From JANXUR01 sp038229415 (GTDB lineage: Bacteria > Acidobacteriota > Terriglobia > Terriglobales > Acidobacteriaceae), in contig JBBROM010000008.1 of NCBI GenBank assembly GCA_038229415.1, forward strand, positions 124,001 to 188,000: DNA of 64,000 nucleotides. The letters are read 5' to 3'. The notes beneath the pieces were generated by a model that did no database searches, was not told the origin of the DNA, and was given only the letters and a program-made list of their open reading frames with translations. This document shows positions 7,953 through 16,383 of this stretch, in pieces. The translations under genes and the position numbers were made by a program. Numbering within the stretch: the first letter of the stretch is position 1; every line of letters starts with the position of its first letter.

Positions 7953-9680
7953 TTATTGCGCCGTTTTGAGCATCTGTTCGGCGTGTTTGAGTGAGGTTTC
8001 GGTCAGTTTGGTGCCACTCAGCATACGGGCAACCTCTTCGGTCCGCTCGACGGGAGCAAGCAGTTGGATCGATGTTTGCGTCCGGCCCGCACTTTCTTTT
8101 TTCTGGATGCGGTAGTGCTGGTCGGCAAACGCCGCGATTTGAGGCAGATGCGTGACGCACAGCAACTGTGCGGCGCGGGAAAGCTCCTTCAGCTTTCGTC
8201 CGACGGCTTCTGCAGCCCGGCCGCCGATGCCGGTGTCTATTTCGTCAAACACGAGGGTGCGCTGGCTGGAAGATTTCTTCCGGCCTGAGGCTACGGCGCG
8301 GCTGGCCTGCTCGCTTAGCCGCTCCACGCTGACCTTAAGTGCCAGCATCACCCGAGACAGTTCCCCACCCGACGCAATCTGCTCCAACCGCCGCAGCGGT
8401 TCGCCAGGGTTGGTAGCGATCATAAAGACGACCTGATCGAAGCCGTGCGGCGTCCAGCCGGAGTCGGCCCCAGATGCGTCAAGTGAGTTGTGAATTTCTA
8501 TTTGAAACCTGGCGTTCATGGCGAGATCGTTAGTTTCAATTTCGACGCGCTTTTCCAGCTTTCGCGCGGCCTCTTTTCGCTTGCCAGAAAGTGTAGCTGC
8601 CTCGCCAAAGTAAACGTTTGCTGCAGAGCCTAGTTCCTTGCGTAGACGACCTAGAATTTCGTCCTTATTTTCCATCTCCGAAACCTTGCGGGCCATGTCG
8701 TCGCCGAGGACGATTACGTCGTCGAGCCGAGGCCCATATTTACGTTTCAGCCGATCGAGCAGCGCCAGTCGGTCTTCGATCGCCTCCAGCCGGTCGGGCG
8801 AGGCTTCGACTCCGCCCGCGTAGTCCGGTAGCGACGCTCCTACGTCCTCGATATTGATCCGCGCTGCCTCCAGCGCCTGCACCGTCTCGACAAATTTGGG
8901 CTCAAAGCGGGCCAACTCTTCCAGATGTTTGATCGCCCCGCGCAGCCGCGCGGCTGCTGAATTTTCGCCTTCGTAGAGCAGGTCGAACGCGCCCATGGCG
9001 GCGGCATAGATTTTTTCGGCATTGGCCAGCACCCGCTTCTCGGCTTCCAGCTTTTCGTCTTCGTTGGGGGTCAGACGAGCATCCTCAATCTCGCGCTTTT
9101 GGAAGCTCCACATGTCGAGCAGTTGCAAGCGTCCTTTTTCGTCACGTTCAAGTTCGGCGATGTGGTCGCGGAGTTGCTTCCATGCTGCAAAAGCGCGGGC
9201 AACGGCGTCGAGAGCGCAGGAACCGGCTTCGTCGAGCAGATCGAGGCGGGTGGCTGCGTCAAAGTTGGCGAGGGTTTCATTCTGCGCGTGGATGTTCGCC
9301 AAGTGTGGGGCAAGTTGCTTGAGAACGCCGACGGTAGCTGCCTGATTGTTGATGAAGACGCGCGACTTGGATTCGGATGCGATTTCGCGGCGGAGAATGA
9401 CGGTGCCTTCGGCGGAGTCGAGGCCATTGGCGTCGAGCACCTCGTGGACGCGGCGTTCGGCATCGCCTTCCAGCTCAAACACGGCGCTGAGCAGCGCCCG
9501 CGACTCACCGTGGCGGACGACGTCCGGTGACGCCTTTTCGCCGAGCAGCAGGGCCAGCGCATCAATAAGAATGGACTTGCCCGCGCCGGTTTCGCCGGTC
9601 AGCAAGTTCAGGCCGGAGCTGAACTCCACCTGCACTTGGTCAATCACGGCGTAATTTTCGAGTCGCAGTTCGCGCAGCAA
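7953..9680 (-). CDS. recN: DNA repair ATPase RecN
   Basis: An SMC-like ATPase of 575 residues for double-strand break repair. The Walker A motif GETGAGKS is near residue 30 (after LNLLT), a long coiled-coil middle follows, then the ABC signature SGGELSR and the Walker B region TLVFDEIDTGIGG near the C-terminus, which carries RecN's usual sequence. The opening LRELRLENYAVID is that of the family, supporting the TTG start at 9680 with a GGAG about 10 bases upstream. It seems to be a single-gene unit. Confidence 0.97.
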   Translation of the reverse strand: MLRELRLENYAVIDQVQVEFSSGLNLLTGETGAGKSILIDALALLLGEKASPDVVRHGESRALLSAVFELEGDAERRVHEVLDANGLDSAEGTVILRREIASESKSRVFINNQAATVGVLKQLAPHLANIHAQNETLANFDAATRLDLLDEAGSCALDAVARAFAAWKQLRDHIAELERDEKGRLQLLDMWSFQKREIEDARLTPNEDEKLEAEKRVLANAEKIYAAAMGAFDLLYEGENSAAARLRGAIKHLEELARFEPKFVETVQALEAARINIEDVGASLPDYAGGVEASPDRLEAIEDRLALLDRLKRKYGPRLDDVIVLGDDMARKVSEMENKDEILGRLRKELGSAANVYFGEAATLSGKRKEAARKLEKRVEIETNDLAMNARFQIEIHNSLDASGADSGWTPHGFDQVVFMIATNPGEPLRRLEQIASGGELSRVMLALKVSVERLSEQASRAVASGRKKSSSQRTLVFDEIDTGIGGRAAEAVGRKLKELSRAAQLLCVTHLPQIAAFADQHYRIQKKESAGRTQTSIQLLAPVERTEEVARMLSGTKLTETSLKHAEQMLKTAQ

Positions 9681-9812
9681 GGCAGGGTGTCTCCGCAGGA
9701 ACGGTTTGGGGGAAGAATAGCACGGAAGCGAGGACGAGGTTGTTGCAGTGAAGTCGGGATGACCAGAGGAGTGCGAGGTGTCTCTGAGGCCTGTGTACCG
9801 TACTCTTGCAAG

Positions 9813-10271
9813 CTATACGCGCGTATCTTCTTCAAGGATGTGACGATCCTCAGGGAACGATACGTCTAGCTTAGCCCCTGCTAGCGCTTGCTGAATATCA
9901 AGCGGGAGATCTTCCAAGCGGAGCGGCATAAGAGGACGGGCAACGAGATAATACCCCCGACTCAATCCCACTGTCATGTCCGAATCATAGGAGTAAAGGC
10001 CCCGCGCCGCCATGTCTAGAAAGCTGCTGAAGTCCAGAGGCTTCTCATTGAAGCCGCGCTGATCTGCCAAACCCGGCTCAAGTGGCGGTTCGGTCTGCAA
10101 CGGGATTATTCGAAAATAGCCGCAGAGAAAATCCAGTTTCTCTATCGCCAGACGAAATGAAACCGGAAGGACGTGGCCTCCGGCTGTTGCAAAATGGCCG
10201 AGATTGCCGTGCTTGTCGGCGCCAAACCAGTCCCAATCTGTCCCGTAGGTTTCGCTTTCCGCTATTTCCAT
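9813..10271 (-). CDS. Hypothetical protein, orphan immunity-like
   Basis: A 152-residue soluble protein I cannot assign to a named family. The start is the ATG at 10271 because GGAGG sits five bases upstream; a GTG 21 bases further out is possible. The N-terminal stretch DWDWFGADKHGNLGHFAT resembles the opening of small proteins often found as stand-alone immunity-like genes (pattern DWF-x-D-x2-G-x-L/I-GHFATAG). No signal peptide or membrane segment. It stands alone between recN and the divergent tol operon with no toxin gene nearby, so any immunity role is speculative. Confidence 0.7.
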   Translation of the reverse strand: MEIAESETYGTDWDWFGADKHGNLGHFATAGGHVLPVSFRLAIEKLDFLCGYFRIIPLQTEPPLEPGLADQRGFNEKPLDFSSFLDMAARGLYSYDSDMTVGLSRGYYLVARPLMPLRLEDLPLDIQQALAGAKLDVSFPEDRHILEEDTRV

Positions 10272-10574
10272 AGAATCCTCCGCGTGCACCACTGCATGAT
10301 GTCACTGCAAAACAATTGATATCAAACGTCAGCAGAAACTCATGCAAGCTGGTGTCCGCGTCCAGGTGTTAACCAGCGATCCTGTCCCACGCAACCACTT
10401 CCACTCCCGCAGTCTCAATTTTTTTGGCCGAGCCTCATAGTTCAATCCGCTCGCAAATCGGGTTCCAGCTTATGGAATTGCTGCCGGAGTTGGGTGACCG
10501 TGGCGGTTTTCATGACTACACTCTAGCACTAGCGGCGGAATCTTCGGCGCTCGCTGCGCACTATAATTGGCGTA
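10272..10574. other. Divergent intergenic region upstream of tol operon
   Basis: About 300 bases between the orphan gene and tolQ. It holds a consensus -10 hexamer right in front of tolQ (annotated separately). I see no convincing gene, RNA or repeat in the rest. Confidence 0.5.
10562..10567 (+). promoter_or_regulatory. -10 hexamer TATAAT just upstream of tolQ
   Basis: A perfect TATAAT ends seven bases before the tolQ ATG at 10575. If it is used, the mRNA would begin at or within a base or two of the start codon, giving a leaderless transcript. No good -35 element is seen at 16-18 bases, which lowers confidence. Confidence 0.45.
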
Positions 10575-11324
10575 ATGATGCACTTTGGAGTAGCCCCTTT
10601 TACCCACACACTTGCGGTCGCCACCATCGGCGGCGAAACCTTTGACTTGCTGCTGCAAACTGGCTGGCTGGCCCGCGCTGTGCTGGTTTTGCTGGCCGTT
10701 ATGAGCATCGCTTCTTGGGCCATTATCTTCAGCAAGTGGGGCCTGTTTCGCCGAGCCCGCACTCAGAGTGGACGCTTCGTCCGCGCCTTTCGGAAGGCGA
10801 ATCGGATGGAAGAGATTGCCGCTGTGGCCGAGCAGTTCCGGCCGAGTCCACTGGTCGGCGTGTTTGAGCGGGCGTGGGAGGAGTACGAGCGCCAGGGCGC
10901 GGGAAATCCGGCGGCGATTGAGCGTGCGGTGAGGATCGGGGCGTCGGAAGAGATTTCAGCGTTCGAGTCCGGCCTAGCATGGCTGGCGACGACGGCTGCG
11001 GTCACGCCGTTCATCGGACTGTTTGGCACGGTTTGGGGCATCATGGACGCGTTTCATGGGCTGGGCACCGCTGGCGCGGCAACATTGCGTGCTGTGGCTC
11101 CGGGAGTCTCGGAGGCGCTGATCACCACGGCTGCCGGACTTTTCGCCGCGATTCCGGCGTTGATTGCCTACAACATTTTTAATCAGTCACTACGGGAGTT
11201 TGCGGGCAGAGCCGATGACTTTGGGCTGGAGATTCTGAATGCGCTCGATTTGCGCGAGCCCGGCCCGCGCCCGGTGCCGAGGCTGGATCCTCGCAGAGAC
11301 TCGACGCCGGAGGGTCGCCGCTAA
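10575..11324 (+). CDS. tolQ: TolQ/ExbB-type proton channel protein
   Basis: A 249-residue inner-membrane protein of the MotA/TolQ/ExbB family that, with TolR, converts proton flow into motion for the Tol-Pal envelope system. Three membrane segments are visible: one near residues 28-55 (ARAVLVLLAVMSIASWAII), and a pair in the second half (FIGLFGTVWGIMDAF and ITTAAGLFAAIPALIAYN), the characteristic TolQ hairpin. The C-terminus is Arg/Pro-rich. Two consecutive ATG codons begin the frame and a TATAAT lies seven bases upstream. The stop TAA overlaps the tolR ATG by one base. tolB and pal downstream favour TolQ over ExbB. Confidence 0.93.
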   Translation: MMHFGVAPFTHTLAVATIGGETFDLLLQTGWLARAVLVLLAVMSIASWAIIFSKWGLFRRARTQSGRFVRAFRKANRMEEIAAVAEQFRPSPLVGVFERAWEEYERQGAGNPAAIERAVRIGASEEISAFESGLAWLATTAAVTPFIGLFGTVWGIMDAFHGLGTAGAATLRAVAPGVSEALITTAAGLFAAIPALIAYNIFNQSLREFAGRADDFGLEILNALDLREPGPRPVPRLDPRRDSTPEGRR

Positions 11325-11785
11325 TGGCCTTTTCAAATTCAGGAGGGCGCTCTGACGGCCGCACGCGCAGTTCGCTCGCTGACATCAACGTCACTCCGCT
11401 GGTGGACGTGGTGTTGGTGCTGCTCATCATTTTCATGGTGACCGCTCCGGTATTGCAGTCGGGCATTGATGTATCCGTCCCGCAGACCAAGTCGGTCAAG
11501 GAGATCACCGAAGAGCGGCTGGTGCTGACGATTGACCGCCAGCAGCGCGTGTTCCTCGGCAATGACCCGATCAACATCAACGAGATTGGCAAGCGCCTGC
11601 ACCAGAAGATTCGCGATCCGCAGAACCAGGCGGTGTACCTGCGCGCGGATGAGAACGTACCGTTTGGGGCTTTTGCGACGGTGATGGACGCGGTGAAGCA
11701 GGCTGGATTCAGCAACGTGAGTATTGTGACCCGCCCAGTGGAGCCAAGCGTTGCTGGAAATGCTGCGAACACTGGAGCGCGGTAA
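11324..11785 (+). CDS. tolR: TolR/ExbD-type membrane protein
   Basis: A 153-residue protein with one N-terminal membrane segment and a periplasmic domain. The signature ADINVTPLVDVVLVLLII contains the Asp needed for proton conduction in this family. It works with TolQ to energise the envelope-spanning Tol-Pal complex. It overlaps tolQ by one base and lies three bases upstream of the TonB-like gene, so all are translated from one message. Confidence 0.94.
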   Translation: MAFSNSGGRSDGRTRSSLADINVTPLVDVVLVLLIIFMVTAPVLQSGIDVSVPQTKSVKEITEERLVLTIDRQQRVFLGNDPININEIGKRLHQKIRDPQNQAVYLRADENVPFGAFATVMDAVKQAGFSNVSIVTRPVEPSVAGNAANTGAR

Positions 11786-11788
11786 GCT

Positions 11789-12583
11789 ATGGCTCGATTC
11801 GTACTGCGGTCGGGCGAACTCGGTTGGGGCAGCGGTCTGGCTGCGTCGCTGGCCATGCATGGCGGATTGGCGGTAATCCTCGTGGCTGGAGCGACGTTGC
11901 TCCAGCAAACTTCCGGTGCGCGCTGGGGCAGTATTGACCAAACCGGCGACGCCATCAGCGCCACACTGGTTAGCGGGATCCCACTACCTGCGCCGCAGCA
12001 ACCCACGGACAATGTGCTGGCGAATGACTCCAAGGGGTTGAGCCAGTCGGTGCCGGATGTCGCGCCGCCCCCTCCGCAAGCGATTCCGATTCCTGAGCGG
12101 GAAACACCGCATCGTCCGCAATCCACAGCACACACGTCGCCGATTCCGGCCAAACCGCTGCCGAATCAGGCGCCTCCGCCGCCAAATGTGGTGCCGTTCG
12201 GCAAAGGCGGGCCAGTGAGTGGGCCGTATGGTGCGTTCCATGCTGGGGGAGCGCAAGGCGGAATTGGCGTGACTGGGGCAGGTGGCGACTTTGGCACTCT
12301 TTATGCGTGGTATGTACGTGGTGTGCAGCAAAAAATCACCGAAAATTGGTTAAGGTATGAAGTAGACCCAACGATTCACGAAGGCCACCGGGTTTACGTT
12401 ACGTTTGATATTGGGCGCAGCGGTCAGCCGGGAAACGTACGGCTGGCGGAGTCGAGTGGCATTCCGTCGCTGGACCAGTCGGCGGTGCGCGCGGTGCAGC
12501 GAGTGGATACATTTGACGTGCTTCCTGTCGGATATTCCGGCAACAAAGTTTCTGTGGAGTTTTGGTTTGACTACAAGCATTGA
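11789..12583 (+). CDS. TonB/TolA family energy transducer
   Basis: A 264-residue protein with a single N-terminal membrane anchor (LAASLAMHGGLAVILVAGA), a Pro-rich periplasmic linker in the middle, and a TonB C-terminal domain from about residue 170 (VYVTFDIGRSGQPGNVRLAESSG, SLDQSAVRAVQ). It sits in the place of tolA, between tolR and tolB, so it probably carries the force from TolQ-TolR to TolB/Pal. The C-terminal domain looks TonB-like and the long alpha-helical TolA stalk is absent, replaced by a short proline-rich spacer; tolA by position, TonB by sequence. Confidence 0.87.
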   Translation: MARFVLRSGELGWGSGLAASLAMHGGLAVILVAGATLLQQTSGARWGSIDQTGDAISATLVSGIPLPAPQQPTDNVLANDSKGLSQSVPDVAPPPPQAIPIPERETPHRPQSTAHTSPIPAKPLPNQAPPPPNVVPFGKGGPVSGPYGAFHAGGAQGGIGVTGAGGDFGTLYAWYVRGVQQKITENWLRYEVDPTIHEGHRVYVTFDIGRSGQPGNVRLAESSGIPSLDQSAVRAVQRVDTFDVLPVGYSGNKVSVEFWFDYKH

Positions 12584-12587
12584 CCGA

Positions 12588-13955
12588 ATGAAACGACGGG
12601 TGAGCAAACTGCGGCGCATTGCGTTTGCAGCAACTTTGTTGGCCGCTACCTTGCCGCTCGCTGCGCAGGACTGGATTCGCACGGGCACCGGCCTCGGCGT
12701 AGAAAAGCTTCGGCTCGCAGTGCCGGATTTCAAGAGTGCTGCCAACGGTTCCGCAGGCGACGCGAAAAATGATCCGCGTAATGCTGACCTGGCGCAGACC
12801 TTTAACACCACTCTGTGGAACGACCTTTCTACTTCCGGCTTGTTCGAGATGGTGTCAAAGAGCTTCTATCCGCTGGAGACGCCAAGCTATCCGAAAGATC
12901 TGAGCCTTGCGGTATGGGGAGGCGTGCCGGTAAATGCAGGCATGGTCGCGTTTGGCAACGTAGGCGTAGATGCCAGCGGCTTGGTATTGCATGGTTGGCT
13001 GTATGACGCTAAAAACGCGCAGTCGGCAGAAGTGCTGGGCAAGGTGTACAAAGACGAGCCCAGCACGAACGGCGCACGCACTCTAGCCCACAAATTCGCC
13101 GACGATATTCTCGTCCGGTTGGGCGGAGGCACGCCCGGTATCGCGGAGAGCAAGATTTTCTTCGTCAGCACACGCAGTAGCAGCAAAGAAGTTTGGCAGA
13201 TGGACTACGATGGCCAGAACCAGCAGCGGGTCACCGAGTTCAATTCCATTTCACTTGGACCCAAGGTTTCGCCTGACGGCAGTCGTGTGGCCTTCAGCTC
13301 GTTCGTAAACGGTGGGCCGAGCCTGATGATGTACTCGCTCGAACTGGGCCGCATGGTCGCCTTTCCGCGCTGGGGAGGAACAAATCTTTCGCCGGCATGG
13401 TCACCCGACGGCACTAAGCTCGCGTTTTCGTCCTCACTCAGCGGACAAAGCCAGATTTATCTTTCCGACGCGGGCGGCAACAATCGCAAGCAGCTCACCG
13501 CAGCGAAAGGACCGGATGTTTCGCCGGTATTCAATCCGCGAACGGGTGGGCAGATTGCCTTTGTCAGCGGGCGCAGTGGCCTGCCGCAGATTTATCTGAT
13601 GGATACCGACGGTTCGAATGTGCAGCGCGTGACTGAAGAGGGTTATGCGGTTTCACCCTCGTGGTCGCCGAATGGGCAGCTGCTGGCGTTTGCCTGGATC
13701 CGTCATTATGGCCCCGGCGCCCCAGGCGCGCAGGATATTTATGTGATGGACATTGCTGGCAAGCGCTGGATACAGTTGACACATGCAGGCGGGCGTAACG
13801 ACTTCCCCTCATGGTCGCCGGATGGCAGGCATATTGTGTTCCAGTCGAACCGATCTGGCGTGGAACAGATTTGGACGATGCTGGCCGATGGATCGGAGCC
13901 AAGGATATTAACTGCAACCGGTAGTAACAGCCAGCCTAATTGGAGCTGGAAGTAA
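12588..13955 (+). CDS. tolB: Tol-Pal system beta-propeller protein TolB
   Basis: A 455-residue periplasmic protein. After a signal peptide (ATLLAATLPLAAQ) comes the N-terminal TolB domain, then a six-bladed propeller built from WD40-like PD40 repeats with SPDGSRVAF, SPDGTKLAF, SPNGQLLAF and SPDGRHIVF blades. It binds Pal and links outer membrane to the Tol complex. The frame is open further upstream, but the ATG at 12588, four bases after the preceding stop, gives a clean signal peptide and is chosen. The C-terminal end SNSQPNWSWK closes the propeller. Confidence 0.96.
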   Translation: MKRRVSKLRRIAFAATLLAATLPLAAQDWIRTGTGLGVEKLRLAVPDFKSAANGSAGDAKNDPRNADLAQTFNTTLWNDLSTSGLFEMVSKSFYPLETPSYPKDLSLAVWGGVPVNAGMVAFGNVGVDASGLVLHGWLYDAKNAQSAEVLGKVYKDEPSTNGARTLAHKFADDILVRLGGGTPGIAESKIFFVSTRSSSKEVWQMDYDGQNQQRVTEFNSISLGPKVSPDGSRVAFSSFVNGGPSLMMYSLELGRMVAFPRWGGTNLSPAWSPDGTKLAFSSSLSGQSQIYLSDAGGNNRKQLTAAKGPDVSPVFNPRTGGQIAFVSGRSGLPQIYLMDTDGSNVQRVTEEGYAVSPSWSPNGQLLAFAWIRHYGPGAPGAQDIYVMDIAGKRWIQLTHAGGRNDFPSWSPDGRHIVFQSNRSGVEQIWTMLADGSEPRILTATGSNSQPNWSWK

Positions 13956-14049
13956 GATGCGAAGAAATAAAGAAATAGATTGATGCAATAAGTTACTCCA
14001 TCAGCCGATTCGCGAGGAGCGTCCGGCCGAGGAAGGCTAACTGAAAAGG

Positions 14050-14847
14050 ATGAACCCCAAAATGAACCTGCTCGCAAAGCCGACAACCCCGAATGTGTCT
14101 TTGAAAGCTACTCGCATAGTCATTACCTCGGCAGCGTTACTCCTACTGGTTTTTGCCGCTGCATGCGGCAAGAAGAAAACGATGGCAGACGTACCGCCTC
14201 CCGTGGATCGCGCCCCCGCACCGCCCACTGTCAGTCTTAAGGCGAATCCTGCTGGCATTCAGCAAGGCCAGTCGGCGTCGCTGGCATGGCAGACTACCGG
14301 CGCGGATACCGTGACCATTGACCCCATTGGCACGGTGGGACTCAGCGGTTCGCAGGCGGTTTCACCTAAAGTTTCCACAACGTATCAGCTGACTGCGACG
14401 GGGCCCGGTGGAACCAGCTCAACTAATACACGATTGACAGTTATTCCGGTTGTGGTAGTCACCGCGCCTTTACCATCGGTCGCCGCCAATCAGTCCGAAG
14501 AAGCTATCTTCACCCAGAGTATGCAGGACGTGTTTTTTGACTATGACAAGGCCGACATTCGAGAAGACCAGCAGGCAGCGCTGAATCTCGACATTCAATT
14601 TCTACGAATGCACAGCAATATCCGCTTCATTGTAGAAGGCTATGCTGACGAACGCGGCTCCACTGAATACAACCTGGCACTGGGTGCCAGCCGGGCCACG
14701 GCAGTAAGGGATGCCATGGTACGTGCGGGTATCAATGTGGGGCGCATCCAAACTACCAGCTACGGTAAAGAGAAGCCCTTCTGTGCGGACAGCACGGAAG
14801 AGTGTTGGCAGCTAAATCGACGCGGGCACTTTAGCTACCAGAAGTAG
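14050..14847 (+). CDS. pal: Peptidoglycan-associated lipoprotein Pal with Ig-like insert
   Basis: A 265-residue outer-membrane lipoprotein. A hydrophobic signal ends in the lipobox FAAAC with Cys39. Residues of about 60-140 form an all-beta, Ig-like domain (VSLKANPAGIQQGQSASLAW, STTYQLTATGPGG) not present in enterobacterial Pal. The C-terminal OmpA/Pal domain binds peptidoglycan: VFFDYDKADI, VEGYADERGSTEYN, LGASRA and NRRGH are intact. It is the expected partner of TolB, encoded 94 bases upstream. The Ig-like segment may extend the reach between membrane anchor and murein; that is inference. Confidence 0.95.
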   Translation: MNPKMNLLAKPTTPNVSLKATRIVITSAALLLLVFAAACGKKKTMADVPPPVDRAPAPPTVSLKANPAGIQQGQSASLAWQTTGADTVTIDPIGTVGLSGSQAVSPKVSTTYQLTATGPGGTSSTNTRLTVIPVVVVTAPLPSVAANQSEEAIFTQSMQDVFFDYDKADIREDQQAALNLDIQFLRMHSNIRFIVEGYADERGSTEYNLALGASRATAVRDAMVRAGINVGRIQTTSYGKEKPFCADSTEECWQLNRRGHFSYQK

Positions 14848-14865
14848 TCATGGAAAATAGCTATT

Positions 14866-14893
14866 GTTGGACGGACGCCCTCGCCCGTCCAAC
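14866..14893. terminator. Hairpin between pal and cpoB
   Basis: A 9-base-pair stem (GTTGGACGG and CCGTCCAAC) with a 10-base loop sits between pal and the next gene. No T run follows, so it may act as an mRNA stability element or partial attenuator rather than a true terminator. Confidence 0.35.
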
Positions 14894-14931
14894 TCGCCGT
14901 GAGTAGCGGGAACTTTGAGGAACGGTTCATC

Positions 14932-15762
14932 ATGCGAATTCGAAGAACACTGGCCCTATTTGTCTTGATTCTGTTTTCTCTCCCCTCCTTTGCCGCCAGC
15001 AAGGAGATGATCCAACTACAGACCCAAGTGGATCAAGTACTCAATCAGCTCAACGCTTTACAGCGCAGCAACGACGAGCGACTAGGCGCACTAACTACTC
15101 TGGTGCAGCAGAATACCGACGCAGTGAACAAGATATCCACTGCGATGGACTCAATCCAGAAGACTTTCGCGCAGCAAAGCGCGGACGGCGCTACACGCAG
15201 CGACCAGCTTTCTGGCCAGATACAGGCGCTTAACGACAGCATTGACGAGCTGAAGGCGCGCATGGCCAAGCTGAGCAAGCAAATGGAAGATGTGCAGTCG
15301 GCCCAGCAATCCATGCAAGCGCAGACCGTGGCACAAGTGCAGGCACAGAAGGAAGTAGCAGCCGCTCCGCCTCCACAGACGCTCTATGACAATGCTCTGC
15401 GCGATTTGAATGGTGGGCACCCGGATCTGGCGGCACAGCAGTTCACCGACTACATCAAGTATTACGGTAAGACCGACTTAGCCGGGAACTCCGAGTTCTA
15501 TCTGGCGGAGATTGCCTACCAGAATGGTAAGTTCGACGACGCGCTTGCTGGATATGACAAAGTCTTAACCGACTTCCCGGGCGGCAACAAGGCAGCGCCA
15601 GCCCAGCTCAAGAAAGGCTATGCTCTGGTCGCGCTGAACAAGAATGACGACGCCATCACTGCATTGCAGTTCGTAATTCAGCGATATCCGCGCAGCCCTG
15701 AGGCGTTGCAGGCGCGGGAGAAGCTGCGCAAGATGGGTGTGGGAGCGGTGAAGAGAAAGTAG
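14932..15762 (+). CDS. cpoB: Tol-Pal accessory protein CpoB/YbgF
   Basis: A 276-residue periplasmic protein with a signal peptide (LALFVLILFSLPSFAAS), a long coiled coil at residues of about 25-125 rich in Gln, Asn and Leu heptads, and a C-terminal TPR domain from about 150 (YDNALRDLNGGHPDLAAQQF, YLAEIAYQNGKFDDALAGY, KKGYALVALNKNDDAI). This is the YbgF/CpoB layout: it trimerises and couples Tol function to peptidoglycan synthesis. The ATG at 14932 has GAGGAA upstream at good spacing and is preferred to a GTG at 14899. Confidence 0.92.
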   Translation: MRIRRTLALFVLILFSLPSFAASKEMIQLQTQVDQVLNQLNALQRSNDERLGALTTLVQQNTDAVNKISTAMDSIQKTFAQQSADGATRSDQLSGQIQALNDSIDELKARMAKLSKQMEDVQSAQQSMQAQTVAQVQAQKEVAAAPPPQTLYDNALRDLNGGHPDLAAQQFTDYIKYYGKTDLAGNSEFYLAEIAYQNGKFDDALAGYDKVLTDFPGGNKAAPAQLKKGYALVALNKNDDAITALQFVIQRYPRSPEALQAREKLRKMGVGAVKRK

Positions 15763-15772
15763 GCATCGAGAA

Positions 15773-16201
15773 ATGGCGGGTCAAGCGCGCTTCGAGAATC
15801 ACCCTCAGTCAGCACCGGGTGACTTCTATGTCTGCAATCACGAATGTATCTTTTGTGGAGATCCACACGTCGTTGCGCCAGACATGATTGGTTGGGCGGA
15901 GGACGGCGGCGATGCCTACTTGCACTGCGTCTGGAAAAAGCAACCGGAGACACCCGAAGAGCTTGACCAGGCGATCGCCGCTTTTAACGCCTCTTGTGTG
16001 AGCGCGTACCGATACGCGGGCAGCGATCCCGCGATTCTGAACCGTCTTGGGCCCGACGTTTGCGACCATTATCCAGGCTCGCGCTACTCAGCACGGGAAT
16101 CAGTACCAGTGGTATTTGAGTTTTCGCTTGGGGGCTACTCCGTCGAGAAAGCATCCGACTCATGGCTTAAGCGTTTGCGGCAAATGCTCGGTTGGAAATA
16201 G
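15773..16201 (+). CDS. Cys-rich ferredoxin-like hypothetical protein
   Basis: A 142-residue soluble protein. It carries VCNHECIFCGDP, LHCVW, NASCVSAYRY and DVCDHYP, a cysteine pattern resembling ferredoxin-like proteins of unknown function; DPxxL segments (GSDPAILNRLG) fit the same group. Whether it binds an iron-sulfur cluster is not shown: the spacing is not a classical CxxCxxC. Start ATG at 15773, ten bases after the cpoB stop, so it may be read through from the tol operon. Like the orphan at 9813-10271, it resembles stand-alone immunity-like genes; this is weak inference. Confidence 0.7.
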   Translation: MAGQARFENHPQSAPGDFYVCNHECIFCGDPHVVAPDMIGWAEDGGDAYLHCVWKKQPETPEELDQAIAAFNASCVSAYRYAGSDPAILNRLGPDVCDHYPGSRYSARESVPVVFEFSLGGYSVEKASDSWLKRLRQMLGWK

Positions 16202-16330
16202 CTGGTAAGCACCGGAACTCGAGAGCGGACACGGGCTTCTCTCATAGCCGTCGCTTTCAAGACTAGTGCCCTCGCCCTGCGTTTCGTGCCAGAGTTCCTC
16301 CACTTCGTCCCGGGACATGCGCATTTCTGC

Positions 16331-16359
16331 TTGTCTTCCCCAATATCCGGTGCTAGACT
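16331..16359 (+). promoter_or_regulatory. Sigma-70-like promoter of the cupin gene
   Basis: TTGTCT, a 17-base spacer, then TAGACT preceded by TGc, which makes an extended -10. It ends 24 bases before the ATG at 16384, and a strong AGGAGG lies five bases before that ATG. Spacing and context make this one of the better promoter candidates in the window. Confidence 0.55.
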
Positions 16360-16383
16360 TCCCTTCGATATCAGGAGGTCGCG

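Noticed and set aside
11179..12153. Minus-strand open frame across tolQ-tolR-tonB
   Set aside because: Covers three real genes on the other strand and has an odd Ser/Arg/Pro composition with no domain.
12405..12587. Longer start for tolB
   Set aside because: It overlaps tonB/tolA for most of its length and would bury the signal peptide; the ATG at 12588 fits TolB.
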